NCBI RefSeq assembly: GCF_001296045.1
Contig: NZ_LJHS01000041.1
Span: forward strand, 59,834-123,833
Length of the DNA: 64,000 nucleotides
Direction of reading: 5' to 3'
Origin: Rhizobium sp. AAP43
Lineage (GTDB): Bacteria; Pseudomonadota; Alphaproteobacteria; Rhizobiales; Rhizobiaceae
Both the position numbers and the translations under genes were made by a program. The notes beneath the pieces are model-generated. The model was given only the letters and a program-made list of their open reading frames with translations. It was not told the origin of the DNA and made no database searches. Below, piece by piece: positions 17,148 through 27,036 of the stretch (positions are counted from its first letter, which is position 1; every line of letters begins with the position of its first letter).

Positions 17148-18440
17148 TCAGTCGCTGATACGCTCGACAATCGCGCCGCAGCGGGTGAGCTTTTCTTCCA
17201 GCCGCTCGAAGCCGCGATCGAGATGATAGACGCGGCTGACCATGGTTTCGCCTTCGGCTGCCAGACCGGCGATGACCAGCGACACGGAGGCGCGCAGGTC
17301 GGTTGCCATGACGGGTGCACCGCGCAGACGCGACACGCCTTCAATACGGGCCGTCTGGCCGTTCAGCGTGATCTTGGCGCCGAGGCGGGCAAGCTCCTGC
17401 ACATGCATGAAGCGGTTTTCGAAGATCGTTTCCGTGACATGCGAAACACCCTGGGCGCGGGTCATCAGACCCATGAACTGCGCCTGCAGGTCTGTCGGGA
17501 AGCCCGGATAGGGCTCGGTGACGATGTCGACCGGACGGATCTGGTCGCCATGGCCAATGACGCGAATGCCACCCTCGACGGCCGAAACTTCGGCGCCGGC
17601 GCGACGGATCGCCTCAATCGCCGTGTCGAGCAGGCTGATATCCGTTCCCGACAGCGTGACGTCGCCACCCGTCATGGCAACCGCCATGGCATAGGTGCCG
17701 GTCTCGATGCGATCCGGCAGCACGCGGTGGCGGGCGCCCGACAGGCTGGTCACGCCTTCGATGGTGATGGTGGAGGTTCCGGCGCCCGAGATCTTCGCGC
17801 CCATGGCGATCAGGCAGTTGGCGAGATCGACCACTTCCGGTTCGCGCGCCGCATTGCCGATCACGGTCGTGCCGCGGGCGAGCGAGGCTGCCATCAACAT
17901 GACATGGGTGGCGCCGACCGAGACCTTGGGGAAGGTGTAGCGCGCGCCGATCAGGCCGCCCTCTGGGGCTTTGGCATTGATGTAGCCACTATCGATTTCC
18001 ATCTCGGCGCCGAGGGCCTGGAGGCCCTCGATGAAGAGGTCGACGGGGCGCGTGCCGATGGCGCAGCCGCCGGGCAGCGAGACGCGGGCCTGACCGCAAC
18101 GGGCCAGAAGCGGCCCGATGACCCAGAAGCTCGCCCGCATCTTCGACACCAGCTCGTAAGGTGCGGTGGTATCGGCGATGGTGCGGCAGGTGAAATGCAC
18201 GGTGCGGGAATAGGAACCGTCCTGATGCTCGCGGCGGCCGTTGACCGAGATGTCGACGCCGTGATTGCCGAGGATGCGCAGGAGATTTTCAACGTCTGCC
18301 AGATGAGGCACGTTTTCCAGCGTCAGCGTATCGGAGGTCAGAAGCGAGGCAATCATCAGCGGAAGCGCTGCATTCTTCGCACCGGAGATCGGAATGATCC
18401 CGTTCAATGCATTACCACCGACGATCCTGATGCGATCCAT
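17148..18440 (-). CDS. murA: UDP-N-acetylglucosamine 1-carboxyvinyltransferase
   Basis: 430 residues, the usual size. MurA transfers enolpyruvate from PEP to UDP-GlcNAc, the first committed step of peptidoglycan synthesis, in the cytoplasm. Lys22 is seen in [11 protein letters not shown] and the reactive Cys126 in [16 protein letters not shown], the residue attacked by fosfomycin. The duplicated beta/alpha repeats extend through the length. It starts at ATG 18440 and is upstream of the DUF2948-hisD group. Confidence 0.97.
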   Translation of the reverse strand: MDRIRIVGGNALNGIIPISGAKNAALPLMIASLLTSDTLTLENVPHLADVENLLRILGNHGVDISVNGRREHQDGSYSRTVHFTCRTIADTTAPYELVSKMRASFWVIGPLLARCGQARVSLPGGCAIGTRPVDLFIEGLQALGAEMEIDSGYINAKAPEGGLIGARYTFPKVSVGATHVMLMAASLARGTTVIGNAAREPEVVDLANCLIAMGAKISGAGTSTITIEGVTSLSGARHRVLPDRIETGTYAMAVAMTGGDVTLSGTDISLLDTAIEAIRRAGAEVSAVEGGIRVIGHGDQIRPVDIVTEPYPGFPTDLQAQFMGLMTRAQGVSHVTETIFENRFMHVQELARLGAKITLNGQTARIEGVSRLRGAPVMATDLRASVSLVIAGLAAEGETMVSRVYHLDRGFERLEEKLTRCGAIVERISD

Positions 18441-18568
18441 GTGAACCTACGATACGGGCGCGAACGCCCGCCTTTCCTTGATGAGCGAGTGAGGGATGAG
18501 CCTTGCCTAGCGAGGCTGGCTCCTTAGACGAAAAGCGCGACCGGTTCAACGAAGCCCGTCACGTTCGG

Positions 18569-18961
18569 TTAATCACCGGGTTTGGACGAATTTGCGGCAG
18601 AGATGGCAACAACAGGTTCGTCCACGCCCATGCCGGCCGACGGGGTGTCGGCGGCCGGCTGTTGCTTCGACGGCTGGGAGGCTTCTACAGCAGGCGTCTC
18701 CGTCGCCTGCTCGGCCGAGGGGCGCGCTGCGGGAAGCCCTTCGCCATCTTCCGCCTGACCTGCACGGCGGGCCCGAGACTGCTGCTTGCGCCGCGCCAGA
18801 TTCTCGCGCAGTTTCTCTGCTGCCCGGATCCTTCGCCGCTGCTCGGCCTCGCTCAACCCACGCGCCCCACGATCGGTGAGGTTCCCCTCCCCGCTGCTGC
18901 CGACCCCGACCTGGGCCGTATCATCGGGCGCAATGCCCTTGTTTTCCGCGTCTTCTGCCAT
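18569..18961 (-). CDS. Small charged unknown protein near murA
   Basis: 130 residues from ATG 18961 (an upstream in-frame start at 18991 is possible). The middle is a very basic helix (EAEQRRRIRAAEKLRENLARRK), and both ends are Ala/Pro/Ser/Glu-rich and disordered. No recognised domain. It is in the same direction as murA, with a gap of about 130 bases. The ribosome binding site is weak and composition bias could support a false frame, so it is uncertain. Confidence 0.45.
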   Translation of the reverse strand: MAEDAENKGIAPDDTAQVGVGSSGEGNLTDRGARGLSEAEQRRRIRAAEKLRENLARRKQQSRARRAGQAEDGEGLPAARPSAEQATETPAVEASQPSKQQPAADTPSAGMGVDEPVVAISAANSSKPGD

Positions 18962-19115
18962 GCCCGGGTGATAGCGGAAACTGCGTCGCACCGGAAGCCC
19001 GACACGGCCTTGTCACAAAACATCCGGCATCAATCGCTTTTCCGGCTTGCGCTGCCCGAAAGTCTGTGGCAATAGGCCCCTCGTTCCGGGCGACACCAAC
19101 CTTCGCCCGCCAGAT

Positions 19116-19190
19116 GCTGCTATAGCTCAGGGGTAGAGCACTCCCTTGGTAAGGGAGAGGCCGAGAGTTCAAATCTCTCTAGCAGCACCA
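19116..19190 (+). tRNA. tRNA-Thr (GGT)
   Basis: A 75-nt cloverleaf starting GCTGCTATAGCTCAGG and ending TAGCAGCACCA with encoded CCA. The anticodon loop TTGGTAA gives GGT for threonine. It is flanked by a minus-strand gene and an empty stretch; no integrase lies beside this tRNA. Confidence 0.96.
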
Positions 19191-19667
19191 TTCCATCCCC
19201 TTGAAATCGTTGTAACCATCGTAGTGCGCGTTCGCTCGGTGATACTCGGCTGATCTTGCCGGTCATGCTGCAAGGTCTCTGCATCCAGGAAGACCCTACG
19301 AAGGCGTGTTTGGCCTACAGGCGCATATCGCCATCGGGCAAGGTACACGCTGAATCAGAATCCACGTCGTCAGCGCTGGAATTTTGCTGCGCCGACACCA
19401 GAGGTCATACCGGAAACTCAGCGGCAGACCAAAGCTGCTTCCAGCCCATATAATATGATATGGATTGTCACCTTTATTGACGAAACAGACTTTCTGGCCG
19501 ATGTTAGGCGGCGTCGGCTGCGGCCTTCAAAGCGCGACAGGCCCGCGTATTCCCGGCGAAAACGACGTGTTGAAGATGGTTTATCTCGTTGTTTTCACAG
19601 AATAAACATGCAGAAGCGCTGCGCATTTCATTTGCAAGAGTGGCTCTAGTGGCCCGAGACAGAACGA
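19191..19667. other. Intergenic stretch between tRNA-Thr and the AraC gene
   Basis: 477 bases without a convincing gene. An AT-rich patch with TATAAT at 19449-19454 inside a CATAT...ATATG dyad could be a promoter -10 for the AraC gene, but no good -35 is seen. Otherwise I see nothing in it. Confidence 0.4.
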
Positions 19668-20561
19668 ATGACCTATCTCCATTCTATGCAAGCAGAGACC
19701 GATGGCATCCGTGCTATTTTGCCCGCGAAATGGCGGTCTCTGGACGGCATTGTCGGCGTGCATTGGGAGGCCGAGGCCCAGGCGGGCGCCAGTGGCTACT
19801 ACCTGTCGCCCGATCCGCGGATCGTCTTCTTCTTCAACGATGTATCGAGCCAGATCCGGGTCGCTGATCGGGAAAATCAGCTTGGGCGGAATGACCGGGG
19901 CATGGCGCGGGCAATTTATGTGCCCGCCGGCGTACCCATGTGGACGCGCTTTTCGGCACGGCACCGGTTCTCCCATCTCGATCTGCATCTGCATCAGGAC
20001 AGATTGATGCGCTATCTGGCGCCATCGCTTGGGGCTTCGAAGGCGAGGTCCACCATCAAGCGACCGGTCGAGGTGCAGGATGTCGGCCCGGTGGCCGCCC
20101 TTTCCCGTCTCGTCGTCGACGAACTTTCTACGGACACGCGCCATCCACTCTTTGCCGAAAGCCTGGTGGGCAGCATCGCCACCGCCCTGCTCGACATTCC
20201 CAGGGACGATGAAGCAATACAGAGCGGACGGCTCACCCAGGCCCAGATGAACCGGCTGACGAGCCACCTGGCCACCCATGGGGACCAGCGGATTACGGTG
20301 GCGGAGATGGCGGAGGTGGTTGGCCTGTCGGAAAGCTGGTTCGCCACTGTCTTTCGAGAAACCACCGGCAAGACGCCGCTGCAATGGCAATTGTCACGCC
20401 GGATCGATGCGGCGCAGGACCTGCTCTGCAATGGTTCGCTGACCATCGCAGACATTGCTGCCCAGCTCGGTTTTTCCGATCAGGCCCATCTGACGAAGGT
20501 TTTCCGCCAGGTCGTCGGCGAGACACCCGCCGCCTGGCGCCGCAGCAGGGTGCAGAGTTAA
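19668..20561 (+). CDS. AraC-family regulator of the iron-uptake locus
   Basis: 297 residues with a ligand-type N-terminal half and a C-terminal pair of helix-turn-helix motifs (ITVAEMAEVVGLSESWFATV and LTIADIAAQLGFSDQAHLTK), the AraC/XylS pattern, ending FRQVVGETPAAWRR. It is convergent with the TonB-dependent receptor, sharing a two-way terminator. Siderophore receptors are often controlled by a neighbouring AraC-type protein that senses the ferri-siderophore. That role is inferred from position. No strong ribosome site precedes ATG 19668; ATG 19686 is an alternative. Confidence 0.88.
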   Translation: MTYLHSMQAETDGIRAILPAKWRSLDGIVGVHWEAEAQAGASGYYLSPDPRIVFFFNDVSSQIRVADRENQLGRNDRGMARAIYVPAGVPMWTRFSARHRFSHLDLHLHQDRLMRYLAPSLGASKARSTIKRPVEVQDVGPVAALSRLVVDELSTDTRHPLFAESLVGSIATALLDIPRDDEAIQSGRLTQAQMNRLTSHLATHGDQRITVAEMAEVVGLSESWFATVFRETTGKTPLQWQLSRRIDAAQDLLCNGSLTIADIAAQLGFSDQAHLTKVFRQVVGETPAAWRRSRVQS

Positions 20562-20575
20562 AGACAAAAAAAGCC

Positions 20576-20608
20576 AAAGGCCCGGCCGGATGAACCCGCC
20601 GGGCCTTT
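20576..20608. terminator. Two-way terminator between AraC and receptor genes
   Basis: An 11-bp stem, AAAGGCCCGGC (20576-20586) with GCCGGGCCTTT (20598-20608), with a T-run after it on the plus strand and an A-run before it (T-run on the minus strand). It serves both convergent genes. Confidence 0.88.
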
Positions 20609-20614
20609 TGTTGA

Positions 20615-22756
20615 TTACCAGGTCTGGCGGATCGTTGCGTAGATCGCGCGGCCAGGGTTGTAGTAGTAGGCACCGCCATCATTGTTGGCGATATGCTTCT
20701 CGTCGAAGACATTGCTGACATTCAGCTGGAAGCTGGTGTTCTCCTTGATCGCATAGGAGAATGATGCGTCGAAGACCACCGCGCCGTCAGACTTTCGTGT
20801 ATTGGCATTGTCGAAGTAGTAGGAACCGGTGAAGCGTGCACCAGCACCGAAAGTCATGTCGCCGCGCGCGCCCTCGCCTTCCAGCGTATACGTAGCCCAG
20901 AGCGATGCCATGTGCTCTGGCACCTGGGCGAAGCGATTGCCATCGACGGAACTGGCGGACGTGCTGGCGTCGACGATCTTCGAGTCGATGTAGCTGTAGC
21001 CTGCGATCAGCTCGATATTCGGGGTAACCTCGACCTTGGCTTCGAGGTCGATGCCACGATGGTTGATCTTGTCGACCGTATTGGCCAGGTAGATCGGTGC
21101 CTCGTAGGTCGTGATGTTTTCCAGCGTCAGGTCATAGATCGAAGCCGTGAACATCGCCGGGAAGGCATCGGGGCGATATTTTATGCCCGCTTCATACTGC
21201 GTGCCATAGGTCGGCTCGTTGCCGGTGCTCGGCGGCGCAACCGATTCCGCATAGCTGACATAGGCGGCCAGCTCCTCGGTAATCTTGTAGCTCAAGCCAA
21301 GGCGCTTGCTCATTTCGCTGTAGTCGCCACTTGCCGTGGTGCCCGCCAGCAGATCCGCATCGCTCAGGTCCAGCCAATCATTACGCAGGCCGACGCTTGC
21401 CGTCAGGCGATCGGAGAAGATCAGATCCTGCTGCAGGTAGATCGCATTGGTCGCCTGCTCCACCTGCGAGCTGCTATAGGGGGACAGTGCGCCTGGCCCG
21501 CCGGAATACGTCGGGTTGGTCCAGTCGATCTGGGACGCCGCCGTGTAGTACATGGCACCTTCGGACTGGAAATTATTGTAGTCGAGGCCGACAAGGGTAC
21601 GGCTTTCGATCGTGTCGAACTGCGTTTCATACAGCAGATGCGCATCGATATTGAACTGTTCGCTCGAATTCTCGCTGCCGAAGAAACTGCGATCAATCAG
21701 GGTGTCAGCCGGATCGCTGGCACCGAGAGAATCCCAGATGTAGGCATAGCCGAAGCCCGAACTCGCCTTATTGTAGCGAGCGGTGGAATTGAAGCTCAGG
21801 CCGTTGCCGAAATCGTGGTCGAACATGAAGGTGTAGGTGTTGCGGTTCGTCGTATTATAATTGTAGCCTGGCTCACCAAAGAACACGTCACGGTCGAAAT
21901 CCGTATAAAGGGGATGACCGCCGCCGCTCGGTGTGCCGTCGCGATCGAGGTGATCAAAGACGAAGGTCAGGCTGGTCATATCCGTCGGACGCCATGTCAG
22001 GCCGCCCTGGATAAAGTTCTCATCGTTTTCCGAAAAATCATACTCGCCGTCGGCGCGCTGGAACTTGCCGGTCAGGCGGTAGGACAGCGTGTCGTCTTCG
22101 GTCAGATTATCGCCGAAATCAAAGCCCGCTTCCTTGTGGGCAAACGAACCGGTCGTGCCATAGACTTCCCCGAAGCGCTCGTTGCGCGGCGTCTTGGTGA
22201 CATAGTTGATCGCGCCGCCCGGATCAGACACGCCAAAGCCGGTGGAATTTGCGCCCTTCAGCACTTCGAGCCGTTCGAAGGCATAGGGCTCTTCCTTGAC
22301 ACCACTCCAGGTCCGGCCAACCACGAGGCCGTCGCGGTAGGTGAAGGGCGTGAAGCCACGGATCTTGATATAGTCGTAGCGGTCGTCGGAACCGTAGTAG
22401 TCAGTGGTGACGCCAGCGGTATACTGCACCACCTTTTCGACCGAGTCTGCGGCACGCTGCTCGACTTCCTTCGACGTGATGACCGACACGGTCGCGGGCG
22501 TTGTCAGGATCTCGCCGGGCATCTTGCCGACGGCGGTGCTTTCCGTCGCCACCACCGTCTTTGAATCCGCCTCGCCCTTACCGGCGCCCTCGACGGTGAT
22601 CGTTTCCAGAACGGTGGTCCCGGCCTCGGCATCGGCGTCCTGCGCCTTCAGCACCTGCGGCGCGAAGGCGATCAGGGCGGTGCAGCCGAGAAGAACGGCT
22701 GTGCGGTAGCGGATGGAGACCCTTGCGGCGTTTCCGGCGGAATTCAATCTGACCAT
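20615..22756 (-). CDS. TonB-dependent siderophore receptor
   Basis: 713 residues from ATG 22756, chosen because a signal peptide follows (RTAVLLGCTALIAFAPQVLKAQ, end at about residue 37). The plug domain is visible: PATVSVITSKEVEQRAADSV, IKIRGFTPFTYRDGL and PGGAINYVTKTP. It is followed by a 22-strand-type barrel with alternating aromatic residues, and it ends in Trp after IYATIRQTW, as outer-membrane barrels do. It imports a ferric siderophore into the periplasm using TonB energy. The plug resembles hydroxamate-type receptors, but the ligand cannot be named. It is divergent from the FepBDGC-like operon that carries the iron inwards. Confidence 0.93.
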   Translation of the reverse strand: MVRLNSAGNAARVSIRYRTAVLLGCTALIAFAPQVLKAQDADAEAGTTVLETITVEGAGKGEADSKTVVATESTAVGKMPGEILTTPATVSVITSKEVEQRAADSVEKVVQYTAGVTTDYYGSDDRYDYIKIRGFTPFTYRDGLVVGRTWSGVKEEPYAFERLEVLKGANSTGFGVSDPGGAINYVTKTPRNERFGEVYGTTGSFAHKEAGFDFGDNLTEDDTLSYRLTGKFQRADGEYDFSENDENFIQGGLTWRPTDMTSLTFVFDHLDRDGTPSGGGHPLYTDFDRDVFFGEPGYNYNTTNRNTYTFMFDHDFGNGLSFNSTARYNKASSGFGYAYIWDSLGASDPADTLIDRSFFGSENSSEQFNIDAHLLYETQFDTIESRTLVGLDYNNFQSEGAMYYTAASQIDWTNPTYSGGPGALSPYSSSQVEQATNAIYLQQDLIFSDRLTASVGLRNDWLDLSDADLLAGTTASGDYSEMSKRLGLSYKITEELAAYVSYAESVAPPSTGNEPTYGTQYEAGIKYRPDAFPAMFTASIYDLTLENITTYEAPIYLANTVDKINHRGIDLEAKVEVTPNIELIAGYSYIDSKIVDASTSASSVDGNRFAQVPEHMASLWATYTLEGEGARGDMTFGAGARFTGSYYFDNANTRKSDGAVVFDASFSYAIKENTSFQLNVSNVFDEKHIANNDGGAYYYNPGRAIYATIRQTW

Positions 22757-22926
22757 ATCTGTTTCCAGTGCTGTGACGTCCCGATGTCCCGCTGCGGCAG
22801 ATCTTGGGTTCCACCGATGCAGGTCTCGTCCATGTCGCTCGGCCAATCTCGCCCCACACCGTGATCCGGATCCCCTCCGTTCGCGGTCGATGGCGCGCCG
22901 TTCAACATTTCCTTCACGGCTCTTTA

Positions 22927-22977
22927 ACTGGATAAAATCTATCCAGTATTGTAGAATTCCGTGTTTTGTAGAATCCC
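22927..22977. promoter_or_regulatory. Candidate iron operator between receptor and ABC operon
   Basis: The 326-base gap between the two divergent units holds a perfect 8-bp dyad, ACTGGATA (22927-22934) and TATCCAGT (22940-22947). Directly after it come two copies of TTGTAGAAT (22949 and 22966, 17 apart). These lie where a shared operator is expected. Iron regulators of Rhizobiaceae (RirA, Irr) and the AraC protein are candidates; I cannot tell which. Confidence 0.45.
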
Positions 22978-23082
22978 CCGGAAAATCAAGGATGGCATGG
23001 GCGGCGTGGCCGCAAGATGCTTGACCTTCCTGCATGAAGCTGAGAGGGACAGTCAACTTAAAACATGGATGAGCCCTGCCCC

Positions 23083-24078
23083 ATGCGACTGCGTTTTCGT
23101 GATCTGACACTCGCGCCGGCCCTCCTGATCGGGATCCTTTACGGATCGACCGTCATGGCGGAGGAGGTGACCGCCTATCCGGCAAAGATCACCCATGCGC
23201 TTGGCACGGCGGAAATCACAGCCAAGCCCGTGCGCGTGGCGACCGTTGCCTGGGCAAATCATGAAGTCCCGCTGGCGCTCGGCATTGTCCCGGTTGGCAT
23301 GGCAGCGGCGAATTTCGGCGATGATGATGGCGACGGGCTCTTGCCCTGGGTCTCGGAGCGGCTGAAGGCGCTGGGCGGCACGCCGCCGCAACTGTTCGAT
23401 GAGGGCGACGGCATCGATTTCGAGGCGGTTGCCGAGACCCGGCCGGACGTCATTCTCGCTGCCTATTCCGGCTTGAGCCAGGCGGATTATGACACGCTCA
23501 GCCAGATCGCGCCGGTGGTTGCCTATCCGCAGGCGCCCTGGTCGACGGACTGGCGCGAAACGATCCGGCTTGACAGCGCCGGTATCGGCATGGCCCGCGA
23601 AGGCGATGCACTGATTGCCGACATCGAAAAGAAGATTGCCGCAGAGGTCGCCAAATATCCGGAACTGAAGGGCAAGACGGCCATGTTCGTCACCCATCTC
23701 GATGCGACCGATCTTAGCATGGTGAATTTCTACACCACGCAGGATACACGCGTGCGCTTCTTCAAGGATCTGGGCCTCGCCATGCCGAAAAGCGTGATCG
23801 AGGCCTCAAAAGCCGGCAGCTTCGCCGGATCGATCAGCGCCGAGCGGATCGATGATTTCAACGATGTCGACATTCTCGTGACCTATGGCGATCGCAGCCT
23901 GATTGCCGCGATGAAGGCCAATCCGCTGCTCGCGCATATGCCCGCCGTCGAACACGACGCAATCGTCACGCTCGGCCGCGATCCCATCGGGACCGCGGCC
24001 AATCCGACGCCGCTGTCGATTACGTGGGTGCTGGCTGATTATGTCGCCATGCTCGCAGAGGCTGCCAGAAAGACCTGA
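23083..24078 (+). CDS. Iron-siderophore ABC transporter, periplasmic binding protein
   Basis: 331 residues from ATG 23083 (ATG 23065 possible). An N-terminal signal peptide (LTLAPALLIGILYGSTVMA) is followed by the FepB/FecB class III fold: two lobes joined by a long helix, with KPVRVATVAWANHEVPLALG and RPDVILAAYSG. It carries ferric siderophore from the receptor to the permease. Its stop overlaps the next start (TGATG), so it is part of one operon of five genes. Confidence 0.9.
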   Translation: MRLRFRDLTLAPALLIGILYGSTVMAEEVTAYPAKITHALGTAEITAKPVRVATVAWANHEVPLALGIVPVGMAAANFGDDDGDGLLPWVSERLKALGGTPPQLFDEGDGIDFEAVAETRPDVILAAYSGLSQADYDTLSQIAPVVAYPQAPWSTDWRETIRLDSAGIGMAREGDALIADIEKKIAAEVAKYPELKGKTAMFVTHLDATDLSMVNFYTTQDTRVRFFKDLGLAMPKSVIEASKAGSFAGSISAERIDDFNDVDILVTYGDRSLIAAMKANPLLAHMPAVEHDAIVTLGRDPIGTAANPTPLSITWVLADYVAMLAEAARKT

Positions 24079-25121
24079 TGAACACGACACGCCTGTTCGC
24101 CAACCGGCCGCGCGTGTCGCTGGCCTCCCAGACCGGCAGCCGGGTGTCCTGGCTGGCGGTTCTGCTGCTTGTGGCGATCTTGGTCTCGGCGCTTTCCCTG
24201 TCCATCGGCACCCGCGACGTGCCGTTGCCGGAGGTCGTCTCGGCGCTTTCGGGGCATAGCGGCACGATTGGTGAAGCGGCCGTCGCCACTCGTATTCCCC
24301 GCACACTGCTGGCCATGCTTGCGGGTGCGGCGCTCGGCCTTGCCGGCGCCGTCATGCAGGGGGTCACCCGCAATCCGCTTGCCGATCCCGGCATTCTCGG
24401 CGTCAATAGCGGCGCCTCGCTTGCCGTCGTCGTGGCCGTTGCCTGGTTCGGCATAACGTCGGTGCATGCTTACATCTGGACAGCCATTTTCGGCGCCGGC
24501 ATCACGGCCGTCTTCGTCTATCTTGTCGGCTCCCTTGGCAGGGGCGGCGCAACACCGCTGAAACTCGCACTTGCCGGTGCGGCAACTTCCATCGCCTTTT
24601 CCTCGCTGGTCATTGCCGTCGTCCTGCCACGGGCGGATATCGCGGGCGGCATCCGCTCCTGGCATGTCGGCGGCGTCGGCGGGGCGACCTTCGAGCGCAT
24701 CGAGCCGGTCTTGCCCTTCCTCGTCGCCGGCTTCCTGATCTGCCTTTTGTCCGCACGCCGGCTGAATTCGCTGGCGCTGGGCGATGAGCTGGCCGCAGGC
24801 CTTGGTGAACGTGTTGCCTTTGCCCGTGCCACAGCCTCCTTCGGGGCGATCCTGCTGTGTGGTGCGACCACGGCCATCTGCGGTCCAATCGGCTTTGTCG
24901 GCCTCGTTGTGCCGCATGCCTGCCGGCTTCTCGTCGGCGTCGATCATCGCTGGCTCCTGCCCTTTTCCGCCGTCAGCGGCGCCATTCTGCTAACCGGCGC
25001 CGACCTTGTCGGGCGGCTTGCAGCCCGGCCGTCGGAACTGGAGGTCGGCATCGTCACAGCCCTGATCGGCGGGCCCTTCTTCATCTGGATTGTCCGGCGG
25101 CAGAAGGTGCGCGCATTGTGA
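24078..25121 (+). CDS. FecCD-type siderophore ABC permease (first)
   Basis: 347 residues with about ten membrane helices. FecCD signatures are present: RIPRTLLAMLAGAALGLAG, NPLADPGILGVNSGA, and GPIGFVGLVVPHACRLLVG. It pairs with the next permease to form the inner-membrane channel. Start and stop overlap the neighbouring genes. Confidence 0.93.
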   Translation: MNTTRLFANRPRVSLASQTGSRVSWLAVLLLVAILVSALSLSIGTRDVPLPEVVSALSGHSGTIGEAAVATRIPRTLLAMLAGAALGLAGAVMQGVTRNPLADPGILGVNSGASLAVVVAVAWFGITSVHAYIWTAIFGAGITAVFVYLVGSLGRGGATPLKLALAGAATSIAFSSLVIAVVLPRADIAGGIRSWHVGGVGGATFERIEPVLPFLVAGFLICLLSARRLNSLALGDELAAGLGERVAFARATASFGAILLCGATTAICGPIGFVGLVVPHACRLLVGVDHRWLLPFSAVSGAILLTGADLVGRLAARPSELEVGIVTALIGGPFFIWIVRRQKVRAL

Positions 25122-26209
25122 ACACGCCGCTGAACCTGCCCATCGCGTTCGACCCGCCCAATGCCCGGGCGGCACCTGGCCTATCCTCCGTCCGGCGTAT
25201 AACAGCCGACCGGATGCGGCAGTCCCGTCAGCGAAAGCTGACGCTTGTGGTGATGGGCTTGATCCTTGCCGCCGGTTTTCTGCTGACGCTGATGATGGGG
25301 AAAACCCTGACGCCACCGGGCGATATAATCCGGGTTCTTCTCGGAGAGACCGTGCCAGGCGCGAGCTTCACGGTTGGACAGCTGCGCCTGCCGCGCGCGG
25401 TGCTCGCCATCCTTGCCGGCATGAGTTTCGGTCTTGGCGGCGTCGCCTTCCAGACCATGCTGCGCAATCCGCTGGCGAGCCCCGACATCATCGGCATCAG
25501 CTCCGGCGCCAGTGCGGCGGCCGTCTTTGCCATTGTCGTTCTGTCGTGGAGCGGACCTGCGGTCTCTGTCTTCGCCATTGTCGCCGGGCTCGGCGTCGCC
25601 ATCCTGGTCTATGGCCTCTCTGCCCGCAATGGCGTCGCCGGGCCCCGGCTGATCCTGGTCGGCATCGGGGTCTCGGCCATGCTGGAAAGCATGATCGCCT
25701 ATGTGCTGGCCCGCGCACCCGCCTTCACCCTGCAAGAGGCCATGCGCTGGCTGACCGGCAGCCTGAACGGCGCGCAGCTCGCTCAGGCGCTGCCGCTTTT
25801 CGTCGCGCTCATCTTGTTCGGCGGTCTGCTCCTCGCCCGAAGCCGCGATCTGGAAGCCCTTCGCCTTGGCGAGGAAACAGCCTCTGCCCTCGGCGTCAAC
25901 GTCTCCCTCACCCGTATTCTCGTCATCGTTTCAGCGGTCGGGCTGATCGCCACCGCCACCGCCGTCACAGGCCCGATTGCCTTCGTCGCCTTCCTCGCCG
26001 GGCCCATTGCCGCAGGCACGATCGGACAGCGCAGATCGCTTCTGCTGCCAGCGGCCTTTGTCGGTGCGGGCCTTGTGCTGACAGGCGATTTCGTCGGCCA
26101 GTTCCTCCTGCCCGGCCGCTATCCGGTCGGGGTCGTCACCGGTGCGCTCGGCGCGCCCTATCTCATCGCCCTGATCATCAGGGTCAATCGCCTCGGAGGT
26201 GCCGCGTGA
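25118..26209 (+). CDS. FecCD-type siderophore ABC permease (second)
   Basis: 363 residues from GTG 25118, which overlaps the upstream stop as GTGA; longer upstream extensions of this frame lie inside the first permease. It has LRLPRAVLAILAGMSFGLGG, NPLASPDIIGISSGA and GPIAFVAFLAGPIA, the FepG/FecD class. About ten helices follow a 45-residue cytoplasmic start. It ends overlapping the ATPase gene. Confidence 0.92.
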   Translation: MNTPLNLPIAFDPPNARAAPGLSSVRRITADRMRQSRQRKLTLVVMGLILAAGFLLTLMMGKTLTPPGDIIRVLLGETVPGASFTVGQLRLPRAVLAILAGMSFGLGGVAFQTMLRNPLASPDIIGISSGASAAAVFAIVVLSWSGPAVSVFAIVAGLGVAILVYGLSARNGVAGPRLILVGIGVSAMLESMIAYVLARAPAFTLQEAMRWLTGSLNGAQLAQALPLFVALILFGGLLLARSRDLEALRLGEETASALGVNVSLTRILVIVSAVGLIATATAVTGPIAFVAFLAGPIAAGTIGQRRSLLLPAAFVGAGLVLTGDFVGQFLLPGRYPVGVVTGALGAPYLIALIIRVNRLGGAA

Positions 26210-27036
26210 CCGATCCCCGCCTCGAGGCGCGCCAACTGTCTGCCGGCTATGGCGAAACGCTGATCATCGATGGGCTCGACCTTGCCTTGCCACCGGGCAA
26301 GATCACGGCCGTCGTCGGTGCCAATGCCTGCGGCAAGTCCACGCTGCTGAAAGCCATGTCGCGGCTGATCGCGCCGCGCGGCGGCCAGGTCCTGCTCGAC
26401 GGCCAATCCATCCATCAGGTCCCGACACGGGATCTGGCCCGTCGGCTTGGGCTCTTGCCACAGTCGCCGATCGCGCCGGAAGGCATCACGGTTGCCGATC
26501 TCGTCAGCCGTGGACGCCATCCACATCACGGGCTCTTCGCCCGTTGGACGCTCCGCGACGACGAGGCGATCGCAGCTGCCCTCGACGCCACCCAGATCAC
26601 CGATCTCTCCGATCGGCCGGTGGACGAACTGTCCGGCGGACAGCGCCAACGGGTGTGGATCGCCATGGCGCTGGCGCAGGAAACCGAAATTCTTTTGCTC
26701 GACGAACCAACGACCTTTCTGGACATCAGTCATCAGGTGGAGGTGCTCGATCTTCTGACCGACCTCAACCGCCGGCGCGGCACCACCATCGCCATGGTGC
26801 TGCACGATCTCAATCTTGCCGCCCGTTACGGCGACCATCTCGTTGCCATGCTGGATGGGCGCCCGTTTGTCACCGGCACGCCGGACGCGGTTCTGACGGA
26901 AGAGACTGTCCGCCGGGTGTTCAATCTCGAAAGCCGCATCGTCACCGACCCCACCTCCGGCCGGCCGATCATGCTGCCGATCGGCCGCCATCACATGACA
27001 AAAGCCCCTGCCCCGACCCTGGAGTTGCAACCATGA
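26206..27036 (+). CDS. Siderophore ABC transporter ATPase
   Basis: 276 residues from GTG 26206 (overlap GTGA). Walker A is GANACGKST, the signature LSGGQRQRVWIAMAL, Walker B ILLLDEPTTFLD, and the switch His lies in MVLHDLNLAARYGD. This is the FepC/FecE class. It powers the two permeases. The next gene starts inside its stop codon. Confidence 0.94.
   Translation: MTDPRLEARQLSAGYGETLIIDGLDLALPPGKITAVVGANACGKSTLLKAMSRLIAPRGGQVLLDGQSIHQVPTRDLARRLGLLPQSPIAPEGITVADLVSRGRHPHHGLFARWTLRDDEAIAAALDATQITDLSDRPVDELSGGQRQRVWIAMALAQETEILLLDEPTTFLDISHQVEVLDLLTDLNRRRGTTIAMVLHDLNLAARYGDHLVAMLDGRPFVTGTPDAVLTEETVRRVFNLESRIVTDPTSGRPIMLPIGRHHMTKAPAPTLELQP

Noticed and set aside
16755..18527. Long plus-strand frame opposite murA
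   Set aside because: Antisense shadow of murA; the murA frame has all family residues.
19116..19190. tRNA-Thr as a second integration site
   Set aside because: No integrase, repeat of the tRNA end or foreign genes lie beside it.
20912..22564. Long plus-strand frame opposite the TonB-dependent receptor
   Set aside because: No family features; the receptor frame carries signal peptide, plug and barrel.
22757..23082. Cobalamin riboswitch before the TonB-dependent receptor
   Set aside because: I could not find the conserved B12-box-like core; the neighbours are iron-siderophore genes.
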